NCBI GenBank assembly: GCA_031835245.1
Contig: JAVKOQ010000368.1
Location: 1 to 50,144 of the forward strand
Length of the DNA: 50,144 bases
Origin: Balamuthia mandrillaris
Lineage: Eukaryota; Discosea; Longamoebia; Balamuthiidae
Reading direction: 5' to 3'
In this document: piece after piece, positions 9,938 through 23,084 of the stretch
Layout of the letters: each line of letters starts with the position of its first letter
Position numbering within the stretch: position 1 is the first letter of the stretch
Program-made: the position numbers and the translations under genes
The notes under the pieces: model-generated
What the model was told of the DNA's origin: nothing
Databases searched by the model: none
The model's input: the letters and a program-made list of their open reading frames with translations, nothing else

Positions 9938-12900
9938 TTATTCGTGTTCTGTTTCTTCCACACTTATCCGTTTAACTTTCCGTTTCCGCTTTCCAAGGGA
10001 GTCACTCAAAGGGTTAGCATCAGGGTTGTGAGGCATGGAAGTGTTTGTATCTGTTTGTTGAGGATGAGAGTGGAGGGCTGTAGAGGGCTGTCCCTTTGAC
10101 GAAGAGAGTGACAAGAGATCTGGCTCGCCAATTCCCCGTGAAGAAGAAGACAGAGAGGTTGAGTTTGAAAAAGATAAGGAAGAGTTTCCATGATGTTGTG
10201 AGCGTGACGAAGATAACCGGAGATCTTGGGAGAGAATGGGTGATTGAGGCCTATTACCTCCAGTGCCACCAGCTTCTGCGTGCTCCAAACTCTGTTTTAT
10301 CCGCTTGGTCGGTCGATCAAATTGGGTTGAAGGGGGATGTGTTTGTAGCTCTCTTCTGTCCTGCGGCTCCAGAGGGCCAGATGGGAGTTCGGTGTGATAA
10401 GACGGGAAGGATGCTTTTCGCTTCAACGGTTTGTTTGGCGCAGAATCCGCTCCAGTCTCAATAAAGGTACTCTCTGAGCCTTGTAGAGAAGAGGTTAAGC
10501 CAGCCGCAAAGCTACTGAATGAACCTTCAGGAAAAGCCCAATTCCAACTCCGAATAAGTTCCAACAACGCCTCTCTGATATGAGCCTCAGAAAAAACATT
10601 TCTCCGTCGTGAATTGCCGCTGCTTCCTCTACTACTACCCGAAAGAGAAAGGTGTTGCAACTGCTGAGCTTTCCACCAATTTTCCATGTTTCGCAACAAG
10701 TTTGAAATGTAGCGTAACTGATGCTTTGAGGTTGTTGGCTCTTGTCGCCGTAACAGGTGCTTTTTGTTTCGTGTTGTTGATGGTTCGTTTCTTTCTTCAT
10801 CTTCGTCATACTTTTCTTCTTCTTCTTCTTCTTCTTCTTCTTCTTCTTCTTCTTCATCATCATCTTCCTGTTCTCTGTTCTGGTGTAGCCGTTCATCTTC
10901 TTCACTTGAGCCACGGTCCTCGTGCAAAATGGCAGTAAGTTCAGCCGTCAACAACAAATGAAAATCAGAGTCCACAAGAGCCCACTGGGAGAGAAGGCAG
11001 GTACACAACCGCCCGCTGTTTCTTTCTGGAGGCAACCCTAGGATCACGCGAACAAGTTTGGCCGTAGGTCGGACACCCGAAAGCAGCTCTAAGAGGCCTG
11101 AAAAAACCTCATCTGTTGATGGCACGAAAGGAAGTTGCTCCTTAGCATAAGAACTGAGATATTCCTTGTCTTTTTGTTCCTTGTGCAGACGTTTTTGTAG
11201 GGAGGGTTGAACTTCGATGATAAACTGTGAACAAAACTCTTCGACCTGAGGAGAGCCCTGTACCAGTATTTCCCCATTCAGAAGCTTCCACAAACAAAAT
11301 TGGTCTTGACTTTCCCAATCATAGCTTTGTTCTAACAGAAAAAGTATCAGTGAAAAAAATAAAGTTAATACACGAACAAAAAAAAGCAACGGAAAAATAA
11401 AAACAACCAACAACAAACAAAAAAAAAGAGCTTGGCAAGCTTTTTCCTTACCAACAATAGCTGATGCCGCTTTGCCAAACAATTCAAAGAGCCCAAGTCT
11501 TAACTTGCTTGCTAAGGATTGCGTCTAAAATAAACAAGGAAAAACGAAGTCAAACATCTTATACAATAAGTATCAACAGTAATACGTATTACATGCATAG
11601 GATCAGCATGAGTAGTAATAGTTTGGATATATGGCAACCGGCAGCCATCAACCACGTGTGATAAAAACCGACAAATATACGGAACAAGCTGAATGCAAAC
11701 ATCTGCGTTATCATTCATGCATTTCTGTTGTGTATGGGGTTTTTAAAATTTTAAATATTTGGAAAGTAAATAAGAAATAGAAAGGACAAAGCGGGAAGGG
11801 AAGGATGGTCACCTGAAAATCAGCTAACAAAAGGGTAGAGATTGATCGGGATGGTGAGAGCTGAGCCTCTGAACTTTCCTGAGTCCGGTTCCGGTGCATA
11901 GCATGTTCCAAAAAGACTTCATAGGCTTTGAAGATTGGCTTTCGGCCAAACTGTCGCAAGTAGTTGTAGGCTCTGTCTATTTCATCCAGCGTATCCACTG
12001 GATCTCGTTCAGCGATAGCCATACCATTAGTAGAGTGGTTGGAAGCCGCAATTTGGCTGTTCTCAACTTTTTTGATCTCGTTCATCAGCAGCCAAACCAG
12101 GAAGCGGTAGCCAATAGAGCCCTCTAGCTTGCCAAGCTCGTACAACAGGTCAAGGGCGTAGTGGTGGTTTAGGTTGGTGTAGCAAAAAGAGAAAATAACG
12201 GAATGAAGAATAGCAGATTGCTGTCCAAGCAGTGATAATAAACTGACATCAGCAAATTCCTTCGCCAACAAGGGCACCAGCACCGAAGCAAGGTCTGCAA
12301 CGGCCTTACTGGTGGATACCTACAAGATTGTAAGTTGTGTCAGCAAAAGAATGAAAGATAAGGGGTAAGTTGCAGTGCAATGCCGTACACAGCGTTCTGC
12401 CCAAGCAGCAAGTAACTGAAATAGAAATTTTTGCGCTTTTTCCAATGGATCTCCTTTCAGAGACTCCATAAATCGCCCCACATATCGACCAATGCTAGAC
12501 AACGATGGCGGCACTCTTTGGGGTAGTTTTATTCAATGAAACTCCTCGGTTAATGGTTTGTGCGACGATGAAAATAGACAACGAGTACGTACTCCGGGCT
12601 TATCAGCGGTGCCCCTGGAATTTCACTTAAAGAGTCTTTTCGAGGAGGTACAACACCTTGGATATCCACAATCGTTTCTTTGCTACCAGCACTAAAACCT
12701 AAGTGGAATAAAATGAGATGTTTACAAAAAAGTGAGAAAACAGGAGGACAGAAGAGCAGACAGGGGCCAGGGTTAGGAGAGAGCATAGAACAGAGAATAG
12801 ATAGCATAGCTGAAAGCAAGGAACCTTCAAGATCCTTTGGGCTAACCACGAACTCAGCATCTGTATGAATAGATACTACAGGGCTGCTAGGTTTAGAAGA

Positions 12901-14083
12901 TGTTGGAGACGACGAAGGAGATCTTGTCTTTACAGCTGTTGGGTGCTTTGGGGTGGTCAGTTCTTCAGTCCTGAGAAAAGGACCAAATATCTCCTTCAGT
13001 TTTTTTCGTGAGGCTGGCTCGATTCCTGCACATTGATAAATAGGGAACAGAGAACTGAAACCATCCAGGGAAATAAAAGGTTAGGCATATGATCTAGACA
13101 GCACAAAAACAAAAAAACAAAACAAAACAAAACAAAACGTGAACGTACTTCACAACACCCTTGCTTAAAAGAGTGTTTAACGAGTTATGGATTCCTCGCC
13201 GTATGATATCTTTTCTCTGCTCATCATAGAGTTCATCCGAGGTTACGAGGAACTCGATGAGTGTGCAAGTCATATCGGCGTACTTGGGTATGGAGTGCAC
13301 CATCAATAAAATGGCCGGTTCTGGTGTTATAATGGATAATCAGTAATGACAATAACTCAAAGGTATTTCTGTAATTGCTAGGCAACTTGAAAATGTACAA
13401 ACCGATATTCATGATGTTATCTTGTTGCGGATCGAAGAAGAGCCAATCGTAGAACAATGCTAGTTGAGCATTCTTTCCCATGTACTTCGTCTAGTGTCAA
13501 CGATTGCATTTAGATAGGAGCTCTAGCTTGATATATGGAGTTGGAGGTTTACCTTGACACATTTGAGCAGCCATCCAATGAGCGCCCAACGCGGTACAAT
13601 ATCAGAGCAAAGAACATGATTTGGCGGGTGATAGACCCCACACATATAGCGGATCAAATCACATATTAACGTTTCACTCTCTCCAGTTGTGAGGTAGCGT
13701 TGCATAAACCAAGTTTGATAACGTTTTTGGTTTCCCATTTTGACCTGCAATGTTACAAGTTTAAGTCAAGTGTTGTGAGTACTAAGAAAAATCGCAAGCT
13801 TACATTCTTCAAAATAAACAACAGCTGGCTTTCCATTTCTGGCGTTAAACGAGAAATCAGGTATTTGCGTGGCGTCTTTGTGCTGAGGATGTCGTTCATT
13901 CCTCCAAAGGTTGGAGAGAAAGCAGAAGGCTTGTATAATAAATCCTTCCATACACTCTCTATTTCAGGAATTCTGCAAACGTCCTGAAGCAAGCGAATGA
14001 GATCTCTGCCGATCACTGCACATTCCTCAAACTAAATGCGATCGACATCATGCATCACGGTGGTCAGATTCCTGGCTTTTCAG

Positions 14084-14117
<34 letters not shown>

Positions 14118-15011
14118 CAATTGCAACAACAAGCAAAGCTACCTTTTCTCGGAAAAGTGAAGCTACAAACGTGGCCTCTTGTTGTCGTAGATTGAGCAGC
14201 TGCGGTTTGTTATGGTCTGGTATAAGACGCGTGAATGTGTAGAACACAACAGGTATAAGTCGTGGAGATGAGTCCAACCATTGCCTTCCAAATTGAGTTA
14301 ACAAGCGTGTTTGTGAGCTAACAAAACTTCAAAAGGATGGTAAAAAGAAGAATACCTGTTATCCAAGAATAACTTCAACATAGATGAACAGAGCCACACG
14401 TTCTTTGGCCCTATGTCACCCCCCATTATATGCCTCATCAATGCAGTGCAAATTGACTCGACGTTCTGGGCCTTCAGTCGAACCAACTCTTGCAACAGCC
14501 ATTGCATTTGCTTTCGCGGTACGTCCAACATCTTTGAGTATTTCTCAAGAATAAAGTGTTTCAACTGCACGCAGCTAAACGCAAACCCATCTCTTACCGA
14601 AAGCGATAAATAGCGAAAGTACTGCACAAACAGCAGGCGTGAGTGAGAGAGAGAGAGAGAGAGAGAGAGCATCTGCGTACAGTTGACGTTTGAGTGTTAC
14701 TGGTAGAAGTAAGTACGGCACACAACAAGCCTAGGGTTACTTCAGCCTGCTTTTCAGCGCTCTCGTTGGCCTGCAGAACAACAAAAGGTTAGCGGAGCTT
14801 CACTCAAACTAGCTTGAGGTCCGATGAGGACAAAGAGCGGAGGTACTTGGAGAAAGCTATTGATCTCTTGCTCAGATGCGCCCGAAATAGCCTTCGTCAC
14901 AGAAGAGTACGCCTTCCGCCAGGTTTCTTCAAGATCGTCAGCTTGATCGATGTCTCTCAGACCCAAGAGGCGGGGCGCTGCTCCGTCGTCTGGTTGATGG
15001 GCAGCTTTCAT
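9938..15011 (-). CDS. INTS3: Integrator complex subunit 3
   Basis: Fifteen exons close in frame (1314 aa): 14847-15011, 14681-14770, 14356-14621, 14143-14317, 13804-14031, 13553-13744, 13403-13490, 13149-13320, 12825-13054, 12593-12698, 12389-12515, 11813-12319, 11593-11724, 11452-11524, 9938-11331. INTS3-specific stretches include [76 protein letters not shown] and [17 protein letters not shown]3 is part of the Integrator RNA-cleavage complex and, in animals, of the SOSS single-strand-DNA-binding complex; its N-terminal two thirds are helical repeats. The C-terminal exon adds an unusual tail of roughly 300 residues with a poly-Glu run, encoded by the CTT repeat near 10815-10853, then Ser-rich and finally Lys/Arg-rich sequence (KRKRKVKR). 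Human INTS3 is near 1040 aa, so this one is longer mainly through that tail. The start at 15011 is the first Met of the exon; an upstream exon cannot be excluded. Confidence 0.93.
10815..10858. repeat. (CTT)n microsatellite encoding poly-Glu of INTS3
   Basis: CTT units on the + strand read as GAA/GAG codons in the minus-strand INTS3 exon and give a run of about 15 Glu within an Asp/Glu-rich patch. The length is likely polymorphic. Confidence 0.85.
14085..14113. repeat. Representative intronic (GA)n/(CT)n run
   Basis: This (GA)n run on the + strand lies within INTS3 intron 14032-14142 and reads CT on the sense strand. Equivalent runs occur in introns near 14647-14669 (INTS3), 16110-16139 and 17424-17450 (SS18-Myb), 19775-19803, 23047-23081, 23623-23652, 23862-23881 and 25425-25452 (membrane protein), 28059-28095 (FMO), 29538-29570, 30119-30146 and 31879-31890 (AMP deaminase), 41810-41828 (BMT5-like) and 46247-46266 (LARP1). 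The + strand gene has CT on + at 39172-39212. Confidence 0.9.
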
Positions 15012-15303
15012 CTGACTGTGTTTTTTCCTACGCTTCGGTTAATGTTCTTCTTGCTTTGCTACAAAATAAAGCGAAGGTTGTGGTGTCTCTCTCCTCCACG
15101 CTCCACCGCCAGCACTCCCCCCAAAAAAAGCCCAGTCTTTTGTTGAGTCTTTGTGTACACCACACCTCCTCGGTCCCTTCTTCTTCTCTCTCTGCGGCCA
15201 ACGCTACACCACACACAACTATCCTTTGCAGCCTGGGTAGTGGTCAACCCCTCATGTTATTTTTCGTGACGACATGAACGAGATCCTGAGGAGGGAGAAT
15301 TCT
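15012..15303. promoter_or_regulatory. Spacer holding the INTS3 promoter region
   Basis: About 290 bases separate the INTS3 start codon from the stop codon of the next minus-strand gene, so the INTS3 promoter and 5' UTR must lie here together with the 3' end of the upstream neighbour. No defined motif was recognised. Confidence 0.4.
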
Positions 15304-16104
15304 TTAATTGCTTTGCGCCGCCTTTGGCGTTGCCTGTTGGTCAAGGCACACAACAGGAAAATACTGTGATGGTGAGGCTTGGTGATGATGGCGATGGTGG
15401 ATGTCCACTGTGGTTCTGCTGCTACCCACATAGGAAGGAAAATTGTTGGCAGCATCATTGACAGTACTGCCTCCACTAACAGCTGCTCTCCTATCACCAC
15501 CACTGTTGCTGCCGTTGCTGGGGTGGTAAAGTTGGTGGGATGGGTGCGCATGTCGTGCGGAGGAAAGACGACCGGGGGGTTGGGCAGGAATACTGCTGTT
15601 TGGAGTTGTTGTTGCGGCATGTGTTGAAGCTCTGGGGGTTGTGTTAGAGGCGGCAGGTAGAGGGACGGACTGTACAGAATCGGATGTTGGCGCTCCTGTG
15701 GCGGCGATGGGTGGTAGCGTTGGCCGTGGTAATGATGAGGACGATGTAGGTGGACGAGAGGATGGCTGCCGATAAGGTTGCAAATAAGACGACGATACAG
15801 TTGAAGAGAGAGACGAAGAGGTGGAAGAAGAGAAAGAAGGAGAAGCAGAATGTTGTGGTCCTGGTTGTTCGCTTCTTGGAGTCATGGAGTCCCAATAAGA
15901 TGAAGGGTGGCTGCTGGAGGATAACGGGGTATCCCCTCTTTGCTGGATTTGCTGTCTATGATATTCTGAGCGATATTGTTGTTGCTGCTGTTGGGTGAAC
16001 TTGTACAAGTACAACCGCACTTGTTGGGGAGAGCGTGTCCCTACCTCTGCAGCCAAACGTTCTAGGTCTTTCGTAACAAGTGTGACTTAGTGCATTTGCG
16101 TAAA

Positions 16105-16142
<38 letters not shown>

Positions 16143-17423
16143 GCCAACAGGAAAAATTTGTTGGCTAATGGCTTACCTTTATGCCCATACTTCTTGAGTC
16201 CTAGAAGAAGCCGTGCATGCTCTTCTTTCGTCCACATATCAACTCTTGAAGAGGAGGATGAGGAAGAACGATGTTGAAGATGAGGCATGTCAGTGGGGGT
16301 GGTAGTCTGATTAGTAGGGTGGTATCGTTCTTGCGGGTAAGAATGGGTTTGGTTTGGCATCGACACTGTTGTGGAGGGATAAGGCGAAGGCGCGGGCGTG
16401 CTAGCACTCCGGTGGAGTGGGTGGCTGCGAGCCGTCGACTGGGAAGACGATGATGAAGGTGGCGAAGATAGAGACGCGGGTGAAACTGGTGGGGTACTGC
16501 CACTGTAATATGGAGGTTGTGGGGTTGAAGATGAGCGACTAGAGTCTGATGATATATTCTGCGTAGAAGTTCTATTATAGTAAGGTGGCGGTGGTGGTTG
16601 TTGCTGTGGTTGCGGGAGGGGTTGTTGTTGCGGCATAGGACCTAAGTGACGCGGGGTGGTGGTCGGAGCGGCGGTAGAAGTGGATGGTGGTTGGGAGGAT
16701 GGAGATGTGCTGGTGCTACCCACACTGTCCGGTGGTAAATTGTCACCGTGAGATGACACTGGCGAGCTACTGCGAGAATGGGAGGCTGTAGACACTGGGG
16801 GGGATGGAGACGGATACTGAGCATTGGTCGGCGAAATATGAGGCCCATATCGCTGAGAATAGTCTGAAGTGGAAGAAGATGCGTGTGGATGAGACCGGTT
16901 AGGAGCAGTAGAAGAGGATGGAAAGGGAGGATGGTGAGGAAGGGGAGGGTGCAGATTAGAATGAGGATAAGGAGATGGGTAGGCTGAAGAAGAAGGAGAA
17001 GGAGCAGAAGAATGTGAGGAGCGTTTGTCCATTGAGTAAAGCGGCATTTGGCTGCCAGTCATTGTGCTGGGGGCATGCGTACCGTTGGCCAATGAAGAGC
17101 GTGTAGAAGGAAAGGGTGCTGTACTGCTTGGCCCAAACGAAGAAGGAGGCAAGGGTTGAGAATGGGAGGAGCTGCTACGGGACCTATGAGCATTCGCTTC
17201 AGAGTACGGCCCCACAGGGAGGTGGTAGTGAGGCATTGCTGCCCCGTCATCAGGGTGTGATCTCTTCCGTTTCCGTAAGGCCGGTTGCTGATCCGCCAGC
17301 GTAGCCAGAGAAATAAGGTTCTGCTGTAACCGTTTTTGGTACATGGCACTGTCTGCGTATTTGCCCAAGCCCTGGTTTTCTGCGATCGCAAGAATCAAGA
17401 GCCTATTTTCGTCCAGGCACTGC

Positions 17424-17454
<31 letters not shown>

Positions 17455-17652
17455 AGCGAGAGAGAAGGCAGATTGGCACACAGGTTGGTACACGTAGGCA
17501 AGAAAAATGTAGCGTTAGGGTACCTTTTGGATGGATTCTGTGGTCATAGGAGCAGGCATTGGCGGAGCGCTCTCGTTGGTCATCGGCATGGCAGGAGCGC
17601 TAGTACCACCGCTTTGCTGGGGGACGGTTGCATTCCCCCCGCTTGGATTCAT
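15304..17652 (-). CDS. SS18/GIF-type coactivator fused to a SHAQKYF-like Myb domain
   Basis: Exons 17524-17652, 16177-17419 and 15304-16067 give 711 aa. Residues about 40-85 are an SNH/SSXT domain: the split sequence IQK-CLDENRLLILAIAENQGLGKYADSAMYQ followed by LQQNLISLATLADQQ matches SS18 of animal BAF complexes and plant GRF-interacting factors. A very long Ser/Pro/His/Thr-rich region follows. Residues about 438-483 (across intron 2) form a single Myb repeat, MWTKEEHARLLLGLKKYG, then GTRSPQQVRLYLYKF, of the plant-like SHAQKYF class with the terminal motif changed to RLYLYKF. Poly-Gln and Ser/Pro-rich sequence complete the C-terminus. SS18 homologues normally have no DNA-binding domain of their own, so the fusion may let a chromatin coactivator bind DNA directly (inference). 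Both introns contain (CT)n runs in sense. Confidence 0.85.
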
Positions 17653-17982
17653 GAACACCACCCAATCAGATGACAACCAGAAAGGAAAGGCCAAGCCGTT
17701 AAGCGAAACGGCTGGATGGCACAAGAGGGGAGAGAGGGACCAAAAGGAAGAAGAGAAGAACGAGAAAAAGAAAAATGGGTGGTCGAGCAGTTCCTCTCGT
17801 TACACGCTGTAGGCCACCTCCTTCTTGGCGACAAACAAAACCCCTTCTCTCTCTCACGAAGTCTTTCTTTGTTCCGTTGTTTATTTTTATTTTTTTCAAC
17901 AGGGGAGCCGTATTTTATGGCCCCTCGTGCAATGTTTGAACTCGAACAACGCCCCTTCGCTCTCGAACAACAACAACTGAAG
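17653..17982. promoter_or_regulatory. Divergent promoter region (SS18-Myb gene / saposin gene)
   Basis: This is a 330-base gap between two divergent start codons. It includes a T-rich stretch just upstream of the saposin start (17878-17900). Another in-frame ATG for the saposin gene lies at 17918, so part of this gap could be coding. Confidence 0.45.
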
Positions 17983-18754
17983 ATGAAGGGGGTCATCATC
18001 ACCCTTGTTGGCACTCTTCTCGCCCTTCTGTTTCTTGCTACTCCATCGCGGGCCGCTGTTGGCCACCGCGACTCAACCGCATGCACCAGTACGTCTGAAC
18101 GTGTTGCCCTCCATGTTGGTTGTGATGCATTGGTTTGTAACTGATCACCCCTCTCTCATAGCATGTGAGTTTGTGGTGGGTTTTGTGGAAGGCTACCTGA
18201 AAGAAAACAAAACCGCAAGTGCAGTCGTAAAGAACCTCGAGAAGATCTGTGAGGTTGCGCCTGTCTCCTTGAGGAAAAACTGCTTCTCCATCGTACAGCA
18301 AGAGGTTCCAGCCCTCATAAACTACATTTTGAACACCGAAAGCCCCTCCACGGCCTGCACACAGCTTGGTTTTTGCTCCTCAGAGGGCAGACCCATAGCC
18401 TACCTGCGTGATGGAGAGGCTTGCCCCTGTAAGTTGGCTTCTCTTTTCGTGATATCAATACTATGGATAATTGGGACTATTGTTCACTCCTTCATCTTTT
18501 GAATGGGTGTGTGGTACAAAGTGTGCGTCCTTTTAGTAACGTCAGGTCAGAGCTACATCAAAGCGGGTTATTCTCGCAAGAGGTTGGAGAGTGAGTTGCA
18601 AAGAGATTGCACCTTCATGCCAACAATCAAGGACTGCTCCGCTATGTCGGGCATGATTTTTTCCTTGGCCAAGAAGCTGCTTGACAACCAGGACCCCAAC
18701 ACCATCTGTACAGAGCTCAATGCTTGTGCTGGAAGCAGATATCTCCGTTCTTGA
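17983..18754 (+). CDS. Secreted saposin-like protein with two saposin B domains
   Basis: Exons 17983-18088, 18162-18428 and 18546-18754 join in frame to 193 aa. The chosen Met starts a clear signal peptide, MKGVIITLVGTLLALLFLA, ending near PSRA; an earlier in-frame Met (17918) would place a charged leader before it. Domain 1 has the six-Cys saposin pattern (CTTCEFV, KICEVAP, KNCFSI, TACTQLGFC). Domain 2 has six Cys as well, but its first pair is CPC rather than CxxC (CPCQSY, RDCTF, KDCSAM, TICTELNAC). Saposins bind lipids and activate lysosomal hydrolases; amoebae also use the fold for pore-forming amoebapores. Which of these applies cannot be decided from sequence. Confidence 0.85.
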
Positions 18755-18811
18755 AAGCCACTCTTTTTGAATAATTATTCTATTCACAGACCTCAGTTCA
18801 AACTCTTTCTA

Positions 18812-19770
18812 TTATGTTTGCAGGAGAGACGCTTGGATGGCTGCCTCTAAGTCGGTATCTCTGGGGTCAATGTCATGGTATTGTTCCGCATCAGCTCTGC
18901 TATCATCACGAAAGTCAACTGCATCGCTACCACCCAACTGCAATGCTAGATTTCCTACGCCCGCTCCAGCTTCTCTCTCTTCAGCGTCGCTCTCGGCATG
19001 GTCGTCCGAGTGTGACAAGTCCTGCTTTTCATTCACCGCCATTTCTTCTACATCTACATCTGACAACTGATGGAGCATAAACAGGCGTGCAAGTTAGTTT
19101 TTGGGGTCTAAACATTCATTTTCTTGAAGAAAATATCAAGGATGGGGTACCTGGAGATCGGCATTGTTATCTGAAGCCTCTAACCAGTCACTTAGTCGAG
19201 AAGTGAATGTGAACAGGATACCATGTTTTTTCCATCCTCCTTTCCGTTCGCCATACTCCACCACTATTTTAAACTCAGGATCACCTGCATCGATAAGTTT
19301 TTGCATACTCTTTACCAACGTTGACCGAGCAACCTACCCCAAAAAAAAAAAAAAAACACCAGAGTTAAGCACTATTAGAATATGCCAGAGGAAAAAAACA
19401 CTTACCTTTCTCTTTTGGCCTTGTACAAAGAATTCCAGTCGTGAACTAAAGACGGCGACACCGGCTGGAACAGTGTTGGCTTTCATATAGGTAGGGCAAA
19501 GCGTAACAGGATAGAGGGCCAATTTGAAAGTTGAGACGAGCCTCTTTCCAATTACTTCTCCTAGGACTCGCCAAAACTCGTCTCCTTCAAACAACACACG
19601 TGCTTGCAACAGAGTGAACTCGCGAGGCTTAGCAGCAGTAAAGTGGATGACCAATCCTCCGCTTTGTGGAAGCTCGGGACGAACCTTTTGAAGCTTGAAG
19701 ATGGGGTCATCATTGACTTGTACTTTGGCACGCTGTTGATTTCAAAATATCACGGTAAGGGATTTTTTTC

Positions 19771-19811
<41 letters not shown>

Positions 19812-22800
19812 CCTTTCTCCAGTTTTGTTTGATGATAAAGTAGGCCTTAACCGTAAAGAACAACATAGGCAGAGGTGGCACCAGAAAGAGGAAGTACCAT
19901 TGATCCCAAATAGACGTGAAAATGAAGGGAATAACGATAGGCCACCAAGCCCATAGTATGAAGATGGGAAACATGGCCAGCTCTCCTGTAAGGTAAACGT
20001 TAGTCCGCAGAATATTTTGAGTTTGGTTTTGTTGCAACGAAACACAAATCTGTTAGCGTACTGACCAAAGAGACAGCAAGAATGACGATGAGTGTAGGCC
20101 CAGTGAGTCGAATTGGCAAGTGCTCCTCTGTACAATCGCCAAATGGTTCCAGCGATGATTCGCTGGTAAAGCCAGATGTAGGCGTTCAGCGGATCATAGA
20201 GGTCGTAAAATTTGCGAACGTGAAGGAATGTTATGTGAACACCCGCAGCTGCCACAGCCAACCACGCCACTTGAATCAACCAATAGTACCTAATAGCGAC
20301 AGTTAGGAAGAGTTATTGAGTGTCTGACCCCAAATAAAGAAGAATGACAAGCTTGCAAGGGGAGCTAACCAAGGCCAGTCTTGAACATATTCCCAAAACT
20401 CTGAAGACCCAAAGGCATCCCAGTACTCGGACCAAGTAGGAAACTCGGCGAACCTCTCTAAGGTAAGAAGGAACACCGGAAGTATAGCCATCGCTACTTG
20501 CAATAACAGCATGAAAGGAAAGGAAACGCAAACAATAACCGAAATGATTGCATCAGGGATGCTCCATATCGATGAGGAGGTACCCAATCCAAACCATCCC
20601 ATGTCTTTCATAGAGGCATATTAGATAAACTTTGGAAAGAGGGAAGGATTCTTGTAAACGAAAGCATACCCTCACGAATGCCTTTCCAGAGAGGAGATCC
20701 AATAGTAAGAATAAATATGATCGCGCTATTAAAAGCTGTCCAAAGCAGAGCCAGTTCATTGGGCAACAACGCCAATATTCCAACACAATGCAGCACCAGA
20801 AACTGGTCCAATCCCCAAAAGTTGAACCGAGTCTGGGCCACTGTGTAGATCCAGTAGATTGGATAAGCCAGAAAGGACATGGAGTCTCGAATGTTATCTA
20901 GACCATTCTCCGGTAACTGGGCTTGGTTGTTGGGTTGAGCGTTTGTAGCAGTGGTTGTAACGGCAATGGTTGTTGTAGGAGTGGCTGCGCTTGTTACTAG
21001 CTCTTCTTCTGTGTCTTGGGTTGTGCTTTTCTTTTTCTTTTTATGCAAACGCCACTTATAGAACAGGTGAAGAGGAATAAAGCAAAGGCCAAGAAACTTA
21101 TAAAAGAGAGTTGGTTAAACAAGAAGAACAAGAACAAGGATAAGAACAAGAACAGGAACAACAAGAACAAAAACAACAACATAAGCCAACAACGGAAATA
21201 TAAAAAGGAGGACTGAAGTTATGATACCTTCAACGGCAAAAGAAAAAGGTGTGGAATGTGATAGACGCTGTTGAAGAACTCGTGGAGGATGAGAAGCCGC
21301 AAAAACGTCAACGAAAACGGAGCTTCCTTGTACTCTTCTTGCTCCAAACGATCTACAGCCTGTTTGAACCAAAAAAAATAAGCAAACCTCCACTTACATA
21401 TGAGGGAAAATGGCATACGTTAATATAATCTCTGAATTCTTGCTCACGAGTGCGTTTCATTGAAGTTTGAGCTTTAGTTTCTTCCCCTTTGTCATCCATT
21501 TGTTCTCTGTCACTGTCTTCTTCTTGCTGTTCTTCTTCGTGTGCTTCTTCGTCATTCTCGTTCTTGCTTTTAGCAACCTCTATATCTTTTGCTTCTTTCT
21601 CTTCTTCACTCTTTTGCTCTTTAAATTCCTCTTGCTCTTCTTCCTCTGGACTATCTTTTTCTATGCGTTTTTCTTCATCTCTATTTTCTTTACCCCTTTC
21701 TTTTTCTCTTTCTTTCTCGTCTTCGTTTTCGTCATCATTCTCTTCTCTGTCTTTCTCTTCTTGTTTTTTAGATCTGTTCCTTTTGTGTTTAGTTTGCTTC
21801 TCCGAATCCGAGTCGGTGTCAGCGGTGCATGAAGAACTGGTCATAGTGGAAAGGTCGGATTCAGAATTGCTGCTGGAAGCTGATGCTGTCTGTAGCTCAA
21901 CACTAGCACGTAAGTCAACAACATTATGCTGATCTTGGAGAGAAGCAGCAATAGCAGCATTCAGATCATCATCATACGTCGAGTCACCATTGTTCGTTGG
22001 CGATGTACTGGTTGTTGCTGCTGTTGTTATGGTTCTTCTTCTCCTTTTTCTTGCCTGTTGCGGTTGGGTTGGATTGAAGATCTCTTGGCGGAGAGGAAGA
22101 GGCCTGATATACCGCTCTGTTGTTAAATGACATTGGGAAAGAGTGTTTATCAATGTGTGCAAAAACAGGCAAATAACAGGGGAAAAAAAAAACAAAAGAA
22201 AAGACAAAAACGGATTGTTTGGTACCACGAAAGGTCCTGTGGGTAAAGCGCTTGTCGCCAAGTTCATGGCGCAGGCGGAGCATGCGATAGGCACGTAAAA
22301 CGAATGAGGGCAAGTGGAATAATCCGAAGACAATTATTAACAGTTGGATAAAGGAAACCAAGTCTAATAACAACAATCCAAATGCCCAAGCAGTGCCTTC
22401 ATACCATGAAATGGTCTATAAAGGAATATGAATTAACTATTTGATAGGATAGCAAGGATAGCAGGACAATACCTCCAACCAATGCTTTTCCTTGTCTTTA
22501 TCCGTGAAATTCTTTTTGTTTGCGTTCATCCTTTGCTTGGTGAAAGCAAAGAGTGAAACCGCCCTACAAACAGTAATTATCAACAATGCGCCTGTGTTGT
22601 GGATTTGTTTTGTTTTTTTCAAAAGAAAAAAAATAAGCAATAACTCGTCACTCGTGCAGAGCATCAACTTGAACGTACTTATGACAATGCAAATAACATC
22701 CGTCAAGCACACGACAAAGTAAACCAAAGCAAGGATCCGCCGGTCATCAGCACTCATATCCTTTTAGAATGTCCACACACAATCAGCTCCTTTTGGTGAA

Positions 22801-23044
22801 AAGCGGAAAAGCAAACCCTTCAGAAGGGGCAGACGAAAAAAGGTACCTTTCTGAAAACCTTTTTGAGGAAGAACCAGCTGCGCCAAGGCATGCATGCTAC
22901 GTAAATGCCCATCGCGACGAATGGAAGGTCCACTAAAAGCTGCAAAAACAAGGCCGCAACCATCTTGTGTTCGTTGTCTCCTCTTTGATACTGAACATAT
23001 CAAAGGGTAAGCAATTAGTGAAGCTAAGCAAAAGCAGCGATGAT

Positions 23045-23084
<40 letters not shown>

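Noticed and set aside
10095-10464. Plus-strand open frame antisense to INTS3
   Set aside because: It lies fully within the INTS3 last exon on the other strand and has no recognisable domain.
14720-14740. TAGGGTTA-like sequence considered as a further telomere repeat
   Set aside because: It is a single unit that encodes VTLG of the conserved INTS3 exon 2.
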